Of a stretch of 64,000 bases of DNA, positions 1 through 9,539 are shown piece after piece. The stretch's first letter is position 1. Every line of letters starts with the position of its first letter. The DNA comes from Parerythrobacter lacustris (GTDB taxonomy: Bacteria > Pseudomonadota > Alphaproteobacteria > Sphingomonadales > Sphingomonadaceae), in NCBI RefSeq assembly GCF_024626475.1, contig NZ_JANKHH010000004.1, forward strand, positions 124,001 to 188,000, written 5' to 3'. The translations under genes were made by a program, and so were the position numbers. The notes beneath the pieces were generated by a model, which was given only the letters and a program-made list of their open reading frames with translations, was not told the origin of the DNA and did not search any database.

Positions 1-362
1 TCACCGTCGTCATTAGTGGCGACATAGCTGCCGTCTGCAGCCGGTTCACCGTCGGTCCAGCAAACCGGCGCCGAACCCTCTGCCGCCGCATTGAAGCAGG
101 TCTGGTCCTTGGTCATCGCCACGGTTCCGCGTTCGGCTTCCTTGCCATCGGCCATAACGGTGTAGTTGTTTGCCGCATCGATTGTGACCGTTGTTTTCGC
201 ACCATCGGCAGCGGTCACATCATAGGTGCCGGCCAGAACCTCCTCAGCCGGAGCTTCGGCAGCAGCGGTCTCGGTGGTTGCAGTTTCACCCTCTTTCGGT
301 GCCTCGGATTTCGAACACGCAGCCAGCGCAATGCAACCGGCGATCAGAATCAGTTTTTTCAC
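1..362 (-). CDS. Putative lipoprotein, 3' end outside window
   Basis: About 120 residues are visible; the gene runs off the left edge. The N-terminus is a lipoprotein signal peptide: two lysines, a hydrophobic stretch and the lipobox LAAC, with the acylated Cys at about residue 15. A Thr/Glu/Ala-rich linker follows, then a small domain rich in Thr, Asp and Gly with two cysteines. I do not recognise the family. I chose the GTG start at 362 because GAGAGGGG lies 7 nt upstream; an in-frame ATG at 404 would put 14 residues before the signal peptide. Part of the GAGAG pairs with an upstream CTCTC in a short hairpin, so initiation may be modulated (inference). Confidence 0.7.
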   Translation of the reverse strand, partial: MKKLILIAGCIALAACSKSEAPKEGETATTETAAAEAPAEEVLAGTYDVTAADGAKTTVTIDAANNYTVMADGKEAERGTVAMTKDQTCFNAAAEGSAPVCWTDGEPAADGSYVATNDDG

Positions 363-443
363 GGTGGTTCCCCTCTCGTTGAGAGCGCGCACGATACCAT
401 TCATCTCCGGCAGTGCCGAGTCTTCAGTTAGGCGAACCGGGAA

Positions 444-1640
444 TCAGGCGAGTTCGACCGCGATCGCCGTCGCCTCGCCGCCGCCAATGCACAGGCTCGC
501 GACGCCGCGCTTCTTGCCCTGATGCTTGAGCGCATTGATCAGCGTCACCACGATCCGCGTGCCGCTCGCGCCGATCGGATGGCCCAGCGCGGTCGCGCCG
601 CCGTTGACGTTGATCTTCGCGTGATCGATCCCGATGTCGCGCATGGCGAACATGGCAACGCAGGCGAAAGCCTCGTTGACTTCCCACAGGTCGACGTCGT
701 CGACGCCCCAGCCCGCGTTCTTGAGCACTTTCTCGATCGCGCCAACCGGGGCGACGGTGAAGTCTTTCGGCTCGCGCGCATGGGCCGCCATGCCGACGAT
801 CTTCGCCGCCGGCTCAAGCCCCTTCTCGGCTGCCACGCTGGCGCGGGTGAGAACCACCGCCGCCGCGCCATCGGAAATCGAGCTGGAAGTTGCGGCGGTA
901 ATCGTGCCATCTTTGGCGAAGGCGGCACGCAGGGTCGGGATCTTGTCCGGCTTGCCTTTGCCGGGCTGCTCGTCGGTATCGACTGTCATTTCGCCCGCGC
1001 GTGTGGCGAAGGTGACTGGCACGACTTCGCCCGCGAATGCCCCGCTTTCGATCGCGGCATTGGCGCGGCGCAGGGATTCGATCGAATAGCCGTCCATGTC
1101 TTCGCGGGTGAGCTGGTACTCGTTCGCGGTATCCTGCGCGAAAGTGCCCATCGCACGGCCTTCCTCGTAAGCGTCTTCAAGCCCGTCGAGGAACATATGG
1201 TCGTAGGCGGTGTCGTGGCCGATGCGCGCGCCCGAGCGGTGCTTCTTGAGCAGGTAGGGCGCATTGGTCATGCTCTCCATCCCGCCCGAGACGACGAAAT
1301 CGATCGAGCCGCTGGCGAGCGCCTCTGCGCCCATGATGATCGTCTGCATCCCGCTGCCGCACACCTTGTTGACCGTGGTCGCCTGGACCGACTTGGGCAG
1401 CCCGGCCTTGATCGTCGCCTGGCGGGCAGGGGCCTGGCCGAGCCCGGCGGGCAGGACGCAGCCCATGTATACGCGGTCGAAGTCCTCGCCCGAAACCCCC
1501 GAGCGTTCCACCGCAGCCTTGACCGCCGCTGCGCCAAGATCGGTCGCGGAAACATCGGACAGAGCACCCTGCATGCCGCCCATCGGGGTACGGGCATAGG
1601 ACAGGATGACGATCGGATCGGCTTCGGAGAACTGCGGCAT
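444..1640 (-). CDS. Acetyl-CoA C-acetyltransferase (thiolase)
   Basis: 398 residues, the normal length for a biosynthetic/degradative thiolase II. It would catalyse the reversible condensation of two acetyl-CoA to acetoacetyl-CoA, or thiolysis of 3-ketoacyl-CoA, in the cytosol. Catalytic residues are in place: nucleophilic Cys94 in VCGSGMQ, the GHPIG histidine at about 354, and the C-terminal acid/base Cys at about 384 in CIGGGEA. The ATG start at 1640 immediately precedes the conserved N-terminal strand. It is divergent from the aldehyde dehydrogenase gene across a 167 nt gap that must hold both promoters. Whether the role is PHB synthesis, isoleucine or ketone degradation, or mevalonate-like metabolism cannot be told here, as no partner genes are adjacent. 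Confidence 0.92.
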   Translation of the reverse strand: MPQFSEADPIVILSYARTPMGGMQGALSDVSATDLGAAAVKAAVERSGVSGEDFDRVYMGCVLPAGLGQAPARQATIKAGLPKSVQATTVNKVCGSGMQTIIMGAEALASGSIDFVVSGGMESMTNAPYLLKKHRSGARIGHDTAYDHMFLDGLEDAYEEGRAMGTFAQDTANEYQLTREDMDGYSIESLRRANAAIESGAFAGEVVPVTFATRAGEMTVDTDEQPGKGKPDKIPTLRAAFAKDGTITAATSSSISDGAAAVVLTRASVAAEKGLEPAAKIVGMAAHAREPKDFTVAPVGAIEKVLKNAGWGVDDVDLWEVNEAFACVAMFAMRDIGIDHAKINVNGGATALGHPIGASGTRIVVTLINALKHQGKKRGVASLCIGGGEATAIAVELA

Positions 1641-1807
1641 GGGGTGTATCCTTGGCTGCTGAATTTGTCAGCCTGCGCTGTAGTGCTGCACTGCGGCGAA
1701 GGCAAACGGGATAGGTATTCGCGCCTCGGTACGTCGTCCCGTTTCGCTTGTGTTTGCCGCACCGCTGCGCAACAACGGTGGCAAAGCGAAACCTTTAGGA
1801 GAGCATC

Positions 1808-3241
1808 ATGGCCGCCGATCACGCAAGCGAGCTTCAGTCCATCCTCGACAAACAGCGCAAGGCCTTCACCGCATCGCGCCCCGAAAGCCTCGACGTGCGC
1901 CGCGACCGCATCAAGCGGGCGATCGCGCTGCTGGTCGATCATGGCGACGCGCTGTGCGATGCGATGAGTGAAGATTTCGGCAGCCGCAGCCGGCAGCAGA
2001 GCATGATGACGGACATCGTCGGGACGATCAATCTCGGCAAATATTGCCTCAAGCACCTCGATGGCTGGGCGAAACCGGAGAAGCGCAAGCTGCAGTTCCC
2101 GCTCAGCCTGCTCGGGGCAAAGGCGCAGCTGCGGTTCGAACCCAAGGGCGTGATCGGCATCCTCAGCCCGTGGAACTTCCCGGTCAACCTCAGCATCGGC
2201 CCGCTTATGCAGGTTCTTGCAGCGGGCAACCGTTCGATGATCAAGCCGAGCGAATTCACCGAGCGGACATCGGATTTGACCAAGGAGCTGGTCGAAAAGT
2301 ACTTCTCCGAAGACGAGGTCGCAGTCTGCACCGGAGGGCCGGAAGTCGCCCATGCCTTCTCCTCGCTCCCGTTCGATCACCTGGTCTTCACCGGCTCGAC
2401 CGCGACCGGGCGCAAGGTGATGGAGGCTGCCGCGCGCAATCTCGTGCCGGTGACTCTCGAACTGGGCGGCAAGTCGCCGGTGGTGCTCGGCCGGAGCGCC
2501 AATTTCGAGCAGGCGGGCGAGCGGATCGCGATGGGCAAGATGATGAACGCCGGGCAGATCTGCCTCGCGCCCGATTACATGTATGTACCTGAAGAGCGCG
2601 AAGAGGGCGCGATCGCGGCGGTCGAGCTAGGCGTGCGCAACATGTACCCGACGCTGCTCGAGAACGACGACTACGCCTCGGTCGTCACCGATCGGCACTT
2701 CGACCGCCTGCAAGGACTGGTCGCCGACGCCCGCGACAAGGGCGCCGAGGTGATCGAGATCAACCCCGCCGACGAGGATTTCTCCAACACCAACGCGCGC
2801 AAGATGCCGCTGACTATCCTGCGCAATGTGACCGATGACATGCAGGCGATGCAGGAGGAAATTTTCGGTCCGGTCTTGCCGGTCAAGACCTACAAGTCGG
2901 TCGGCGAGGCGATCGATTACGTCAATGCGAACGACCGCCCGCTCGGCCTATACTATTTCGGCGACGATGCGGGTGAGCGCGAAGAGGTGCTGACCCGCAC
3001 CATCTCTGGCGGGGTGACGGTCAACGATGTGCTGTTCCATGTCTCGATGGAGGACCTGCCGTTCGGCGGGGTCGGCCCGTCGGGCATCGGCAGCTATCAC
3101 GGGCCGGAAGGATTCCGCGAATTCAGCCATGCGCGCTCGGTCTACACCCAGTCGAAGCGCGATATTGCCGGCATCGCGGGCTTCAAGCCGCCCTATGGCA
3201 AGAAGACGGACAAGGCGATTGCGAGCCAGCTGAAAAAATGA
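1808..3241 (+). CDS. Aldehyde dehydrogenase, coniferyl-aldehyde-dehydrogenase-like
   Basis: 477 residues of the NAD(P)-dependent aldehyde dehydrogenase superfamily, oxidising an aldehyde to the carboxylate. The cofactor-binding motif FTGSTATG (about residues 194-201), general base Glu218 in ELGGKSP and catalytic Cys252 in NAGQICLAPDY are all present. The PDY tail after the catalytic Cys and the lack of an N-terminal membrane anchor resemble the coniferyl-aldehyde/fatty-aldehyde branch (CalB-like); substrate is therefore inference. AGGAG lies just before the ATG. The stop overlaps the next ORF by 4 nt (ATGA), so the two are probably co-translated. Confidence 0.9.
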   Translation: MAADHASELQSILDKQRKAFTASRPESLDVRRDRIKRAIALLVDHGDALCDAMSEDFGSRSRQQSMMTDIVGTINLGKYCLKHLDGWAKPEKRKLQFPLSLLGAKAQLRFEPKGVIGILSPWNFPVNLSIGPLMQVLAAGNRSMIKPSEFTERTSDLTKELVEKYFSEDEVAVCTGGPEVAHAFSSLPFDHLVFTGSTATGRKVMEAAARNLVPVTLELGGKSPVVLGRSANFEQAGERIAMGKMMNAGQICLAPDYMYVPEEREEGAIAAVELGVRNMYPTLLENDDYASVVTDRHFDRLQGLVADARDKGAEVIEINPADEDFSNTNARKMPLTILRNVTDDMQAMQEEIFGPVLPVKTYKSVGEAIDYVNANDRPLGLYYFGDDAGEREEVLTRTISGGVTVNDVLFHVSMEDLPFGGVGPSGIGSYHGPEGFREFSHARSVYTQSKRDIAGIAGFKPPYGKKTDKAIASQLKK

Positions 3242-4464
3242 GGTTTCGCGTTGCCATTGCGATCCTCGCCTTGGGGATCGCAACGCCGGTTCCGGCGCAG
3301 GATTTGCCCGCATGGCGCTCGGTCGATGCGGCAACCGGCCAGATCGACGACCTTACCGGTCTGGAGCGATTGGCGAGTGATTTTCCCGACAGCACCAGCG
3401 TGCGGCGGCGGTTGCTCAATGCGCAGCTTGAGGCGGGTGATGCCGAAGGAGCGCTTGCCTCTCTGGCCTGGCTCCGGGTCCGTGGGCATGTCTTCAGCGC
3501 AGGTGCGCAGACGCAAATCCCTGACCTGGTCGGTGCGGAGCATGCTGAGGCGGCGCGGGGCCTGCTGATCCAGTATCCGATGGTGATTGCGGCAAGCGAG
3601 GTGGTTGCAACGGTGCCGGCAGAGGCGGGGCTGGTCGAATCCGTGGTCTCGCCCTTGCCGGGAGAAGTCTTCGTCGTAACGTCGATCACCGAACATGCGG
3701 TCTATCTGCACGCCCCCGACGGGCAATGGCGACGCGGAGATATAGCAGGTGCAAGCGACCTTTCGGGCATCGTCGCCGACGAAGCGCGCAACATCGCGTG
3801 GATCGCTTCGGGCAATCTCGACGAGTCGAGCGACAGCGAGGCGCGCTTTTCGGGCCTGTTCATGAAGGCACCCGACCCGGACGCCACTATCGGCGTTGCC
3901 GCGCCCGAAGGCGTTACCCTGTCCGATCTCGCGCTGGGACCGGATGGGACGGTTTATGCCAGCGACCCGCTGGGCGGCGGGGTTTACCGCGTCCGTCCGG
4001 AGAGTGAGCTGCTCGATGTGCTGGTCGCCCCCGGGATCCTGCGTTCACCGCAGGGGCTGGCTGTGACCGCCGACGGCGCGCGGCTCTATGTCAGTGATTA
4101 TCGCTATGGCCTTGCGGTTGTCGATCTCGCGAGCGGGGCTGTCGCGCGGCTGGCTAGCGATGTTCCTGCAGCCCTCGACGGGATCGACGGCTTGTGGCGT
4201 TATGATGGCGAATTGATCGCGGTGCAGAACGGCACTTCGCCCCTGCGGATCAGTGCATTTGCGCTCTCGCCTGACGGCGCGCGGATCGTTGGACATCGCG
4301 CACTCGAACAGACGCATCCGGATTGGACCGAGCCGCTCGGGGGCAGCATCGCGGACGGCGCGCTCTATTATATCGGCAACGGCCAGTGGGACAAGTTCGA
4401 GGCGGGCAAGCCGGTCGAGGGCAAACCTGTCGTCGCGACCCAAATCCGTCGCCTGAAGCTGTGA
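3238..4464 (+). CDS. Secreted beta-propeller (SMP-30/NHL-like) protein
   Basis: 408 residues. It begins with a typical Sec signal peptide (MRFRV, hydrophobic core, PVPAQD cleavage region), so the product is probably periplasmic. Residues 25-100 look like a helical TPR-like segment (LLNAQLEAGDAEGALASLAWL). The rest has recurring blade patterns such as LALGPDGTVYASDPLGGGVYRV and LAVTADGARLYVSDYRYGLAVVDL, as in SMP-30/gluconolactonase or NHL propellers. No clear set of metal ligands was identified, so an enzymatic role is unproven. The start overlaps the aldehyde dehydrogenase stop (ATGA), which suggests the pair works in one process. Confidence 0.75.
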   Translation: MRFRVAIAILALGIATPVPAQDLPAWRSVDAATGQIDDLTGLERLASDFPDSTSVRRRLLNAQLEAGDAEGALASLAWLRVRGHVFSAGAQTQIPDLVGAEHAEAARGLLIQYPMVIAASEVVATVPAEAGLVESVVSPLPGEVFVVTSITEHAVYLHAPDGQWRRGDIAGASDLSGIVADEARNIAWIASGNLDESSDSEARFSGLFMKAPDPDATIGVAAPEGVTLSDLALGPDGTVYASDPLGGGVYRVRPESELLDVLVAPGILRSPQGLAVTADGARLYVSDYRYGLAVVDLASGAVARLASDVPAALDGIDGLWRYDGELIAVQNGTSPLRISAFALSPDGARIVGHRALEQTHPDWTEPLGGSIADGALYYIGNGQWDKFEAGKPVEGKPVVATQIRRLKL

Positions 4465-4506
4465 GTGAAACGCACGGGAAATAGCCAAATATGCAAGTTC
4501 CCGCCC

Positions 4507-4534
4507 TTGCACCGGCGCGGATGGGGGCCTAGAG
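4507..4534 (+). promoter_or_regulatory. Candidate sigma-70 promoter for the nuo operon
   Basis: TTGCAC (4507-4512) and CTAGAG (4529-4534) are separated by 16 nt in the 101 nt gap before nuoA. The -35-like box is good; the -10-like box is poor. This is the only gap of this size upstream of the run of complex I genes, so a promoter is expected here, but the boxes are only a suggestion. Confidence 0.3.
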
Positions 4535-4565
4535 GCGGGCACGAATTTAACCCTGGGATTCCCGC

Positions 4566-4940
4566 GTGGTCGACTTAAGCCAATATCTCCCGATCCTGTT
4601 GTTCCTGTTCGTGGCACTGGCACTGTCGGCGGCCTTCGTGTTCCTGCCGATGGGAGTCTCGCGCCTGACCGGCACGCACAACCCGGACGCGGAAAAGCTG
4701 AGCGAATATGAGTGCGGCTTCCCCGCATTCGAGGAGCCGCGCAGCCAGTTCGACGTGCGGTTCTATCTCGTCGCGATCCTGTTCATCATCTTCGATCTCG
4801 AGGCGGCGTTCCTGTTCCCCTGGGCGGTCAGCCTCGACATCACCGGATGGGCGGGGTGGATCACGATGATGGTGTTCCTGTTCGAACTGATAGTGGGCTT
4901 CGCCTACGCATGGAAAGTGGGAGCGCTCGAATGGGAGTGA
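4566..4940 (+). CDS. nuoA: NADH-quinone oxidoreductase subunit A
   Basis: 124 residues, the usual NuoA length, starting at GTG. Three membrane helices are visible: residues 7-30, about 66-88 and about 95-118. The conserved loop after helix 1 contains the [23 protein letters not shown] region, whose ExECG and FDVRFY are family hallmarks near the quinone site. It is a membrane subunit of complex I at the junction with the peripheral arm. The last codons overlap nuoB by 10 nt. Confidence 0.97.
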   Translation: MVDLSQYLPILLFLFVALALSAAFVFLPMGVSRLTGTHNPDAEKLSEYECGFPAFEEPRSQFDVRFYLVAILFIIFDLEAAFLFPWAVSLDITGWAGWITMMVFLFELIVGFAYAWKVGALEWE

Positions 4941-5479
4941 ACGAGACCCTTCCGACCGCTCAGGCCGGAGACGTGCGCCAGCCCGATGAGGATTATTTCC
5001 GCGCGCTGCAGATCGAGGTGAACGACAAGGGCTTCCTCGTCACCAGCACCGAGGACCTGTTCCAGTGGGCGCGGACGGGCAGCCTGTGGTGGATGACCTT
5101 CGGCCTTGCGTGCTGTGCGGTCGAGATGATCCACGTCAACATGCCGCGCTACGATATGGAGCGGTTCGGAGTCGCCCCGCGCGCCAGCCCGCGCCAGTCC
5201 GATGTGATGATCGTCGCCGGCACGCTGTGCAACAAGATGGCCCCGGCGCTGCGCAAGGTCTACGACCAGATGTCGGACCCGAAATATGTTATCAGCATGG
5301 GCAGCTGCGCCAATGGCGGCGGCTATTACCACTACAGCTACAGCGTGGTGCGCGGCTGCGACCGGATCGTGCCGGTCGATATCTATATCCCCGGCTGCCC
5401 CCCGACCGCCGAGGCGCTGCTTTACGGCGTGATGCAGTTGCAGCGCAAGATCCGCCGCAGCGGGACGATCGCGCGGTGA
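4931..5479 (+). CDS. nuoB: NADH-quinone oxidoreductase subunit B
   Basis: 182 residues. It is the peripheral-arm subunit holding terminal cluster N2, which passes electrons to quinone. The four N2 ligands are visible: the adjacent Cys61-Cys62 (LACCAVEM), Cys126 (GSCANGGG) and Cys156 (PGCPPTAE). I chose the ATG at 4931, which overlaps the end of nuoA; the open frame extends further upstream but only inside nuoA. Its stop overlaps the GTG of nuoC (GTGA). Confidence 0.97.
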   Translation: MGVNETLPTAQAGDVRQPDEDYFRALQIEVNDKGFLVTSTEDLFQWARTGSLWWMTFGLACCAVEMIHVNMPRYDMERFGVAPRASPRQSDVMIVAGTLCNKMAPALRKVYDQMSDPKYVISMGSCANGGGYYHYSYSVVRGCDRIVPVDIYIPGCPPTAEALLYGVMQLQRKIRRSGTIAR

Positions 5480-6360
5480 CCGTCCTGCACTCCGCCCCGA
5501 AAATCAGCTCTAACGAAGGCGTTCGTGCTACGCTTTCGAACGCGCTCGGCAGCTATCTGGTCAAGGCGCATGAGGAGCATGGCGAGATCCTGCTGCGGGT
5601 GAAGCGCGAGAGCATTGAGGACGTGCTGCGGCTGCTGCGCGACGATCATGCCTACCAGCAACTGATGGAAATCGCCGGGGCCGACTACCCGTCGCGGCCT
5701 GAGCGGTTCGAAGTGGTCTACATGCTGCTCAGCCTGACGAAGAACCACCGCATCATGGTCAAGGTCTCGACCGACGAGGCGACCCCGGTGCCGACCGTCA
5801 CCACGCTGTGGCCCAACGCGGGCTGGTTGGAGCGCGAGGTGTTCGACATGTACGGCGTGCTGTTCGACGGCAACACCGACCTGCGGCGGATCCTGACCGA
5901 TTACGGATTCGAAGGGCATCCTTTCCGCAAGGACTTCCCGCTCACCGGCTATGTCGAACTGCGCTATTCCGAGGAGGAAAAGCGGGTGGTCTACGAGCCG
6001 GTCGAGCTGGCGCAGGATTTGCGCCAATTCGATTTCATGAGCCCGTGGGAAGGTGCGGACTACGTGCTCCCGGGCGACGAGAAGGCGGCGACCTCGCCGG
6101 TCGACGAACCCAAGACGACCGAGAAGAAGGGCGATACCGGCGCGGGCGAAAAGACCGACGCCAAGGCCGCCGAAAAGGTCAGCAAGGGCTCGCCGGCTGA
6201 AAAGGGCAGCACTGCCGATAGCGACGCGCCCGAACCGACCGAGAGCCGCCCCGATCGCAAGCCGCGCAAGGGCAAGTCGAAGGACACCGCCGCCGCGACC
6301 GAGCCGGCGACCAAGCCCAGGGCCACCCGCAGCCGCAAGCCCAAGGGAGACGGTGCATGA
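5476..6360 (+). CDS. nuoC: NADH-quinone oxidoreductase subunit C with long charged tail
   Basis: 294 residues. Residues 25-195 are the 30-kDa subunit domain, including the signature around ERE-FDMYG (119-126) and the [13 protein letters not shown] motif (144-156). It binds NuoB and NuoD in the peripheral arm. Residues 201-294 are an extra tail very rich in Lys, Ala, Glu, Pro and Thr with no hydrophobic segment, so it is probably disordered; NuoC proteins of many bacteria end near residue 200. The GTG start at 5476 overlaps the nuoB stop and fits the start of the conserved domain; the frame is open further upstream but lies inside nuoB. Ends in ATGA with nuoD. Confidence 0.95.
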   Translation: MTVLHSAPKISSNEGVRATLSNALGSYLVKAHEEHGEILLRVKRESIEDVLRLLRDDHAYQQLMEIAGADYPSRPERFEVVYMLLSLTKNHRIMVKVSTDEATPVPTVTTLWPNAGWLEREVFDMYGVLFDGNTDLRRILTDYGFEGHPFRKDFPLTGYVELRYSEEEKRVVYEPVELAQDLRQFDFMSPWEGADYVLPGDEKAATSPVDEPKTTEKKGDTGAGEKTDAKAAEKVSKGSPAEKGSTADSDAPEPTESRPDRKPRKGKSKDTAAATEPATKPRATRSRKPKGDGA

Positions 6361-7568
6361 GCATGCAGCTCGAACAGTCGCCCACCACTGGCGACGAGGT
6401 GATCACCAACTACACGATCAACTTCGGCCCCCAGCACCCGGCGGCGCACGGCGTGCTGCGGATGGTGATGGAGCTGGACGGCGAGATCATCGAGCGGATC
6501 GACCCGCATGTCGGCCTGCTCCACCGCGGCACCGAAAAGCTGATCGAGCACAAGACCTACTTCCAGGCGCTGCCCTATTTCGACCGGCTCGACTACTGCA
6601 GCCCGCTGGCGCAGGAACACAGCTATGTGCTGGCGATCGAGAAGCTGCTGAACGTCGAGGTGCCGATCCGCGCGCAATATCTGCGCGTGCTGTTCGCCGA
6701 GCTGACCCGCATTTGCAACCACATGCTCAACATCGGCGCGCATGTGATGGATGTGGGCGCGATGACGCCCAACCTGTGGGTGTTCGAACTGCGCGAGGAT
6801 TGCCTCAACTTCTTCGAGCGTGCCAGCGGCGCGCGGATGCATAGCGCGTGGTTCCGCCCGGGCGGAGTGCATCAGGATGTGCCCGAAAAGCTGCTGGTCG
6901 ATATCGGCCACTGGGTCGACACGCGCCTGCCCGAGCTGTTCGGCGACGCGATGAGCCTCGTGATCGACAACCGCATCTTCAAACAGCGCAATGTCGATAT
7001 CGCGGTCGTCAGCCGCGACGACGCGGTGGCGTGGGGCTTCAGCGGCCCGATGATCCGCGCGGCGGGCATCCCGTGGGACCTGCGCAAGAGCCAGCCCTAC
7101 GATGTCTACGACCGGATGGACTTCGACATCCCCGTCGGCACCAATTCGGACTGCTATGATCGCTTCATGGTGCGGGTGAAGGAAGTCTACGAGAGCGCGA
7201 AGATCATCAAGCAGTGCCTCGCGGAGATGCCCGCCGGCCCGATCGCCAGCTCCGACGGCAAGGTCTCCCCGCCCAAGCGGGCCGAGATGAAGCAGTCGAT
7301 GGAAGCGCTGATCCACCACTTCAAGCTCTACACCGAAGGCTTCCACGTGCCGGCGGGCGAGGTCTATGTCGCGACCGAGAGCCCCAAGGGCGAATTCGGC
7401 GTCTATCTCGTGAGCGACGGGTCGAACAAACCCTACCGCTGCAAGATCCGCCCCACGGCGTTCTCTCACCTGCAGGCGATGGACTTCATGTCCAAGGGCC
7501 ACATGCTGCCCGACGCAACCGCCATCCTCGGCGCGATCGACGTGGTGTTCGGGGAGTGTGATCGGTGA
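6357..7568 (+). CDS. nuoD: NADH-quinone oxidoreductase subunit D
   Basis: 403 residues, the 49-kDa subunit that forms the quinone-binding pocket with NuoB. The N-terminal [14 protein letters not shown] motif and its quinone-contacting His are present, as is HRGTEKL. The C-terminal GECDR ends the protein as in other NuoD. The ATG at 6357 overlaps the nuoC stop; a second ATG two codons later is equally possible. Its stop overlaps the next small GTG ORF by 4 nt. Confidence 0.97.
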   Translation: MSMQLEQSPTTGDEVITNYTINFGPQHPAAHGVLRMVMELDGEIIERIDPHVGLLHRGTEKLIEHKTYFQALPYFDRLDYCSPLAQEHSYVLAIEKLLNVEVPIRAQYLRVLFAELTRICNHMLNIGAHVMDVGAMTPNLWVFELREDCLNFFERASGARMHSAWFRPGGVHQDVPEKLLVDIGHWVDTRLPELFGDAMSLVIDNRIFKQRNVDIAVVSRDDAVAWGFSGPMIRAAGIPWDLRKSQPYDVYDRMDFDIPVGTNSDCYDRFMVRVKEVYESAKIIKQCLAEMPAGPIASSDGKVSPPKRAEMKQSMEALIHHFKLYTEGFHVPAGEVYVATESPKGEFGVYLVSDGSNKPYRCKIRPTAFSHLQAMDFMSKGHMLPDATAILGAIDVVFGECDR

Positions 7569-7747
7569 TCGCTCGCGAACTTTTCATCCTGATCGCGGCA
7601 TTCGCGGCCTTCGCTTCGGCGGTGGGGGCTTATCTCGCCGCGTTTCACGGCAGCCCGAGCGTCAAGGAAGTGCTTTCGACGGCGTTCGCGGCGGTGATCG
7701 GCCTCTATGTCGGGCGCTATCTGCAGGTGAGGTTGCCGCGTGGCTAG
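7565..7747 (+). CDS. Small two-helix membrane protein inside nuo operon
   Basis: 60 residues, unrecognised. Two hydrophobic segments (about residues 6-26 and 36-52) are separated by a short polar turn FHGSPSVKE, giving a hairpin membrane topology with a basic C-terminus ([10 protein letters not shown]). The GTG start overlaps the nuoD stop by 4 nt (GTGA) and the gene overlaps the following ORF by 8 nt, so it is embedded in the translational chain of complex I. It could be an accessory or assembly factor; that is inference from position only. Confidence 0.65.
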   Translation: MIARELFILIAAFAAFASAVGAYLAAFHGSPSVKEVLSTAFAAVIGLYVGRYLQVRLPRG

Positions 7748-8738
7748 TCGATCTGCAATCATCCTCTCGGCATTCTGCGCCATGCTCTTTGCGCTGCCCC
7801 TGCACGCGCAAGATGCAAAGGCTGACAAGGCGCCGCCGCATCCGGCGATGGCCGGTTTCCTCGCGGAACTGTCGGCGGGCGACCTCGACGGGGCGGCGGC
7901 GAATATCTCTCGCATAGGCGATTTCGGCGACGAGAAATTCTTCGCCTTCGAACCGACGCGTGAAGAACTTGTCGCATTTCTGGCCGGTTGCGAGCTGGTG
8001 GCTGGGGACTACGGCCTCACGAACCAGACCGCGACACCGTTGCAGAAAACCGAGTGGGATTGTGCAGAGGGACAGCGCTATTTCATCAGCATGCTGCCGG
8101 AAGATGCGCTGGTTATACGTGTCGATCGGGCGCGCCCCTATCTCTGGGTCGCTTCGATCGAGACCGCTGAATCGCGCGCCGCCCGCGAAGCTGCGAGGCT
8201 CGCCGAGCAGGTATCGCGGCGCGCAGCTTTCGGTGGCATGGTCCCGCCTCCGCCTATTCCCGTCGTCTTTTCGGACGAGGAGCAGCGCGCGCTCCGCGAG
8301 CGGGACGAGCGGGAACGGATCGAAGCTCACTCTAACCGCGACGCAGTGGGTCAGGCGGTCTTGAGCGGCCAGCTCGATGCGATCAGGACATTCGCGACAG
8401 AAGAAACCCGCGCACGCTACGCGATACGCGATCCGTTTTTCGATGTTTCGATCGAACAGGCGCGCGGGAAGGGTGCCGATTCGGCAGTCGCGCTCCTGAA
8501 GCAGGCCATCGAGGAACTGGGCACGCCCGAATCGGTCGAATGCCATCTGTCGGAGCAAAAATTCGGGCCGCATGTCTGCCGCTGGGGATTGTCGAATTCG
8601 CAGAACGGCTTGCTGGCCGAAATGTACTTTCGCGGGCCGGGTGGTTCGCTGAATTCGTTCACCGTGTTGCGCGAGACCCCGGTCGAGACCGCTGAGTTCC
8701 GCCAACGCGCAATGGAAGCTGGAGTTATCGATGGCTGA
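7740..8738 (+). CDS. Secreted protein of unknown function between nuoD and nuoE
   Basis: 332 residues, unrecognised. It starts at GTG with a clear Sec signal peptide (MASRSAIIL, hydrophobic core, LPLHAQDA). The mature part is charged and mainly helical, with an Arg/Glu-rich stretch at about residues 140-200 (AAREAARLAEQVSRR; EEQRALRERDERERIEA) that could form a short coiled coil. Cysteines occur in pairs, one pair 24 residues apart near residues 84 and 108 and another near the C-terminus (ECHL, HVCRWG), which fits a periplasmic disulfide protein. It overlaps both the preceding small gene (8 nt) and nuoE (8 nt). Confidence 0.7.
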   Translation: MASRSAIILSAFCAMLFALPLHAQDAKADKAPPHPAMAGFLAELSAGDLDGAAANISRIGDFGDEKFFAFEPTREELVAFLAGCELVAGDYGLTNQTATPLQKTEWDCAEGQRYFISMLPEDALVIRVDRARPYLWVASIETAESRAAREAARLAEQVSRRAAFGGMVPPPPIPVVFSDEEQRALRERDERERIEAHSNRDAVGQAVLSGQLDAIRTFATEETRARYAIRDPFFDVSIEQARGKGADSAVALLKQAIEELGTPESVECHLSEQKFGPHVCRWGLSNSQNGLLAEMYFRGPGGSLNSFTVLRETPVETAEFRQRAMEAGVIDG

Positions 8739-9399
8739 CCGTCATCTCGCCCCCGATACGCCCGAGCTGCGCGCGCGGTGGGGATCGTTCGCTTTTTCGC
8801 CTGAGGTCAAGGCGAAGGCCGACTGGCATATTGCGAAGTACCCGGAAGGCCGCCAGAAATCGGCTGTGATGCCGCTGCTAGACCTCGCCCAGCGACAGGT
8901 TGGCGAGGAAACCGGGACGCAGGGCTGGCTGCCGTTGCCGGTTATGGAATATGTTGCGCAATATCTCGATATGCCGGTGATCCGGGTGGTCGAGGTCGCG
9001 ACCTTCTATTTTATGTACAACCTTGTTCCGGTCGGCAAATTCCACGTGCAGGTTTGCGGCACGACGCCGTGCGTGCTGCGCGGCAGCGACAACATCATCG
9101 CCGCGTGCAAGAAGCGCGGGATGGTGAAGGGCGGGGTTTCGGCGGATGGGCTGTGGACCCTGACCGAAGTCGAATGCATGGGCAATTGCGCGACCGCGCC
9201 GATGGTCCAGATCAACGACGACAATTACGAAGACCTGACGGTAGATCGGCTCGACGCGGTGCTCGACGCGCTGGCGGCGGGCGAGACGCCAAAGGCCGGG
9301 ACGCAGGAGCCGGGCCGGCACACGTCCGAGCCTTCGGGCGGGCCGACCACGCTCAAACAGATGGTCGACGCCAACCACGATTACCGGGGGGAATGGTGA
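8731..9399 (+). CDS. nuoE: NADH-quinone oxidoreductase subunit E
   Basis: 222 residues, the 24-kDa subunit of the NADH dehydrogenase module with a thioredoxin-like fold and a [2Fe-2S] cluster (N1a). The ligands are Cys109 and Cys114 (VCGTTPCVLRG), then Cys149 and Cys153 (ECMGNC). Residues about 190-222 are a Gly/Pro/Ser-rich tail. It overlaps the upstream secreted-protein gene by 8 nt and touches the next ORF through TGATG. Confidence 0.97.
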   Translation: MADRHLAPDTPELRARWGSFAFSPEVKAKADWHIAKYPEGRQKSAVMPLLDLAQRQVGEETGTQGWLPLPVMEYVAQYLDMPVIRVVEVATFYFMYNLVPVGKFHVQVCGTTPCVLRGSDNIIAACKKRGMVKGGVSADGLWTLTEVECMGNCATAPMVQINDDNYEDLTVDRLDAVLDALAAGETPKAGTQEPGRHTSEPSGGPTTLKQMVDANHDYRGEW

Positions 9400-9539
9400 T
9401 GGAATACGCACCCTTTATCGTTGCCGCATTGCTCGCCTTCATCGCCTACAAGGCGATCGCTGGCATCGTGAAGTTTGCCGCCATCGGCGCGCTGCTGATC
9501 GGCGCGGCCTATGTCTATTCGCAAGGCTATTTCGCATGA
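9399..9539 (+). CDS. Very small hydrophobic protein, nuoE/nuoF junction
   Basis: 46 residues (ATG at 9399; an in-frame GTG lies one codon earlier). Nearly the whole protein is hydrophobic: residues 5-22 and 26-40 could each cross the membrane, with Lys17 and Lys24 between them. GGGGGGAA in the end of nuoE serves as Shine-Dalgarno. It starts at the nuoE stop (TGATG) and overlaps the next ORF by 4 nt. Unrecognised; too short for a confident family call, but the coupling on both sides supports expression. Confidence 0.55.
   Translation: MEYAPFIVAALLAFIAYKAIAGIVKFAAIGALLIGAAYVYSQGYFA

Noticed and set aside
444-1967. Long antisense frames over the thiolase and other GC-rich genes
   Set aside because: Such shadow frames arise from GC-rich codon usage; they have no motifs and no ribosome sites, and cover well-identified genes.
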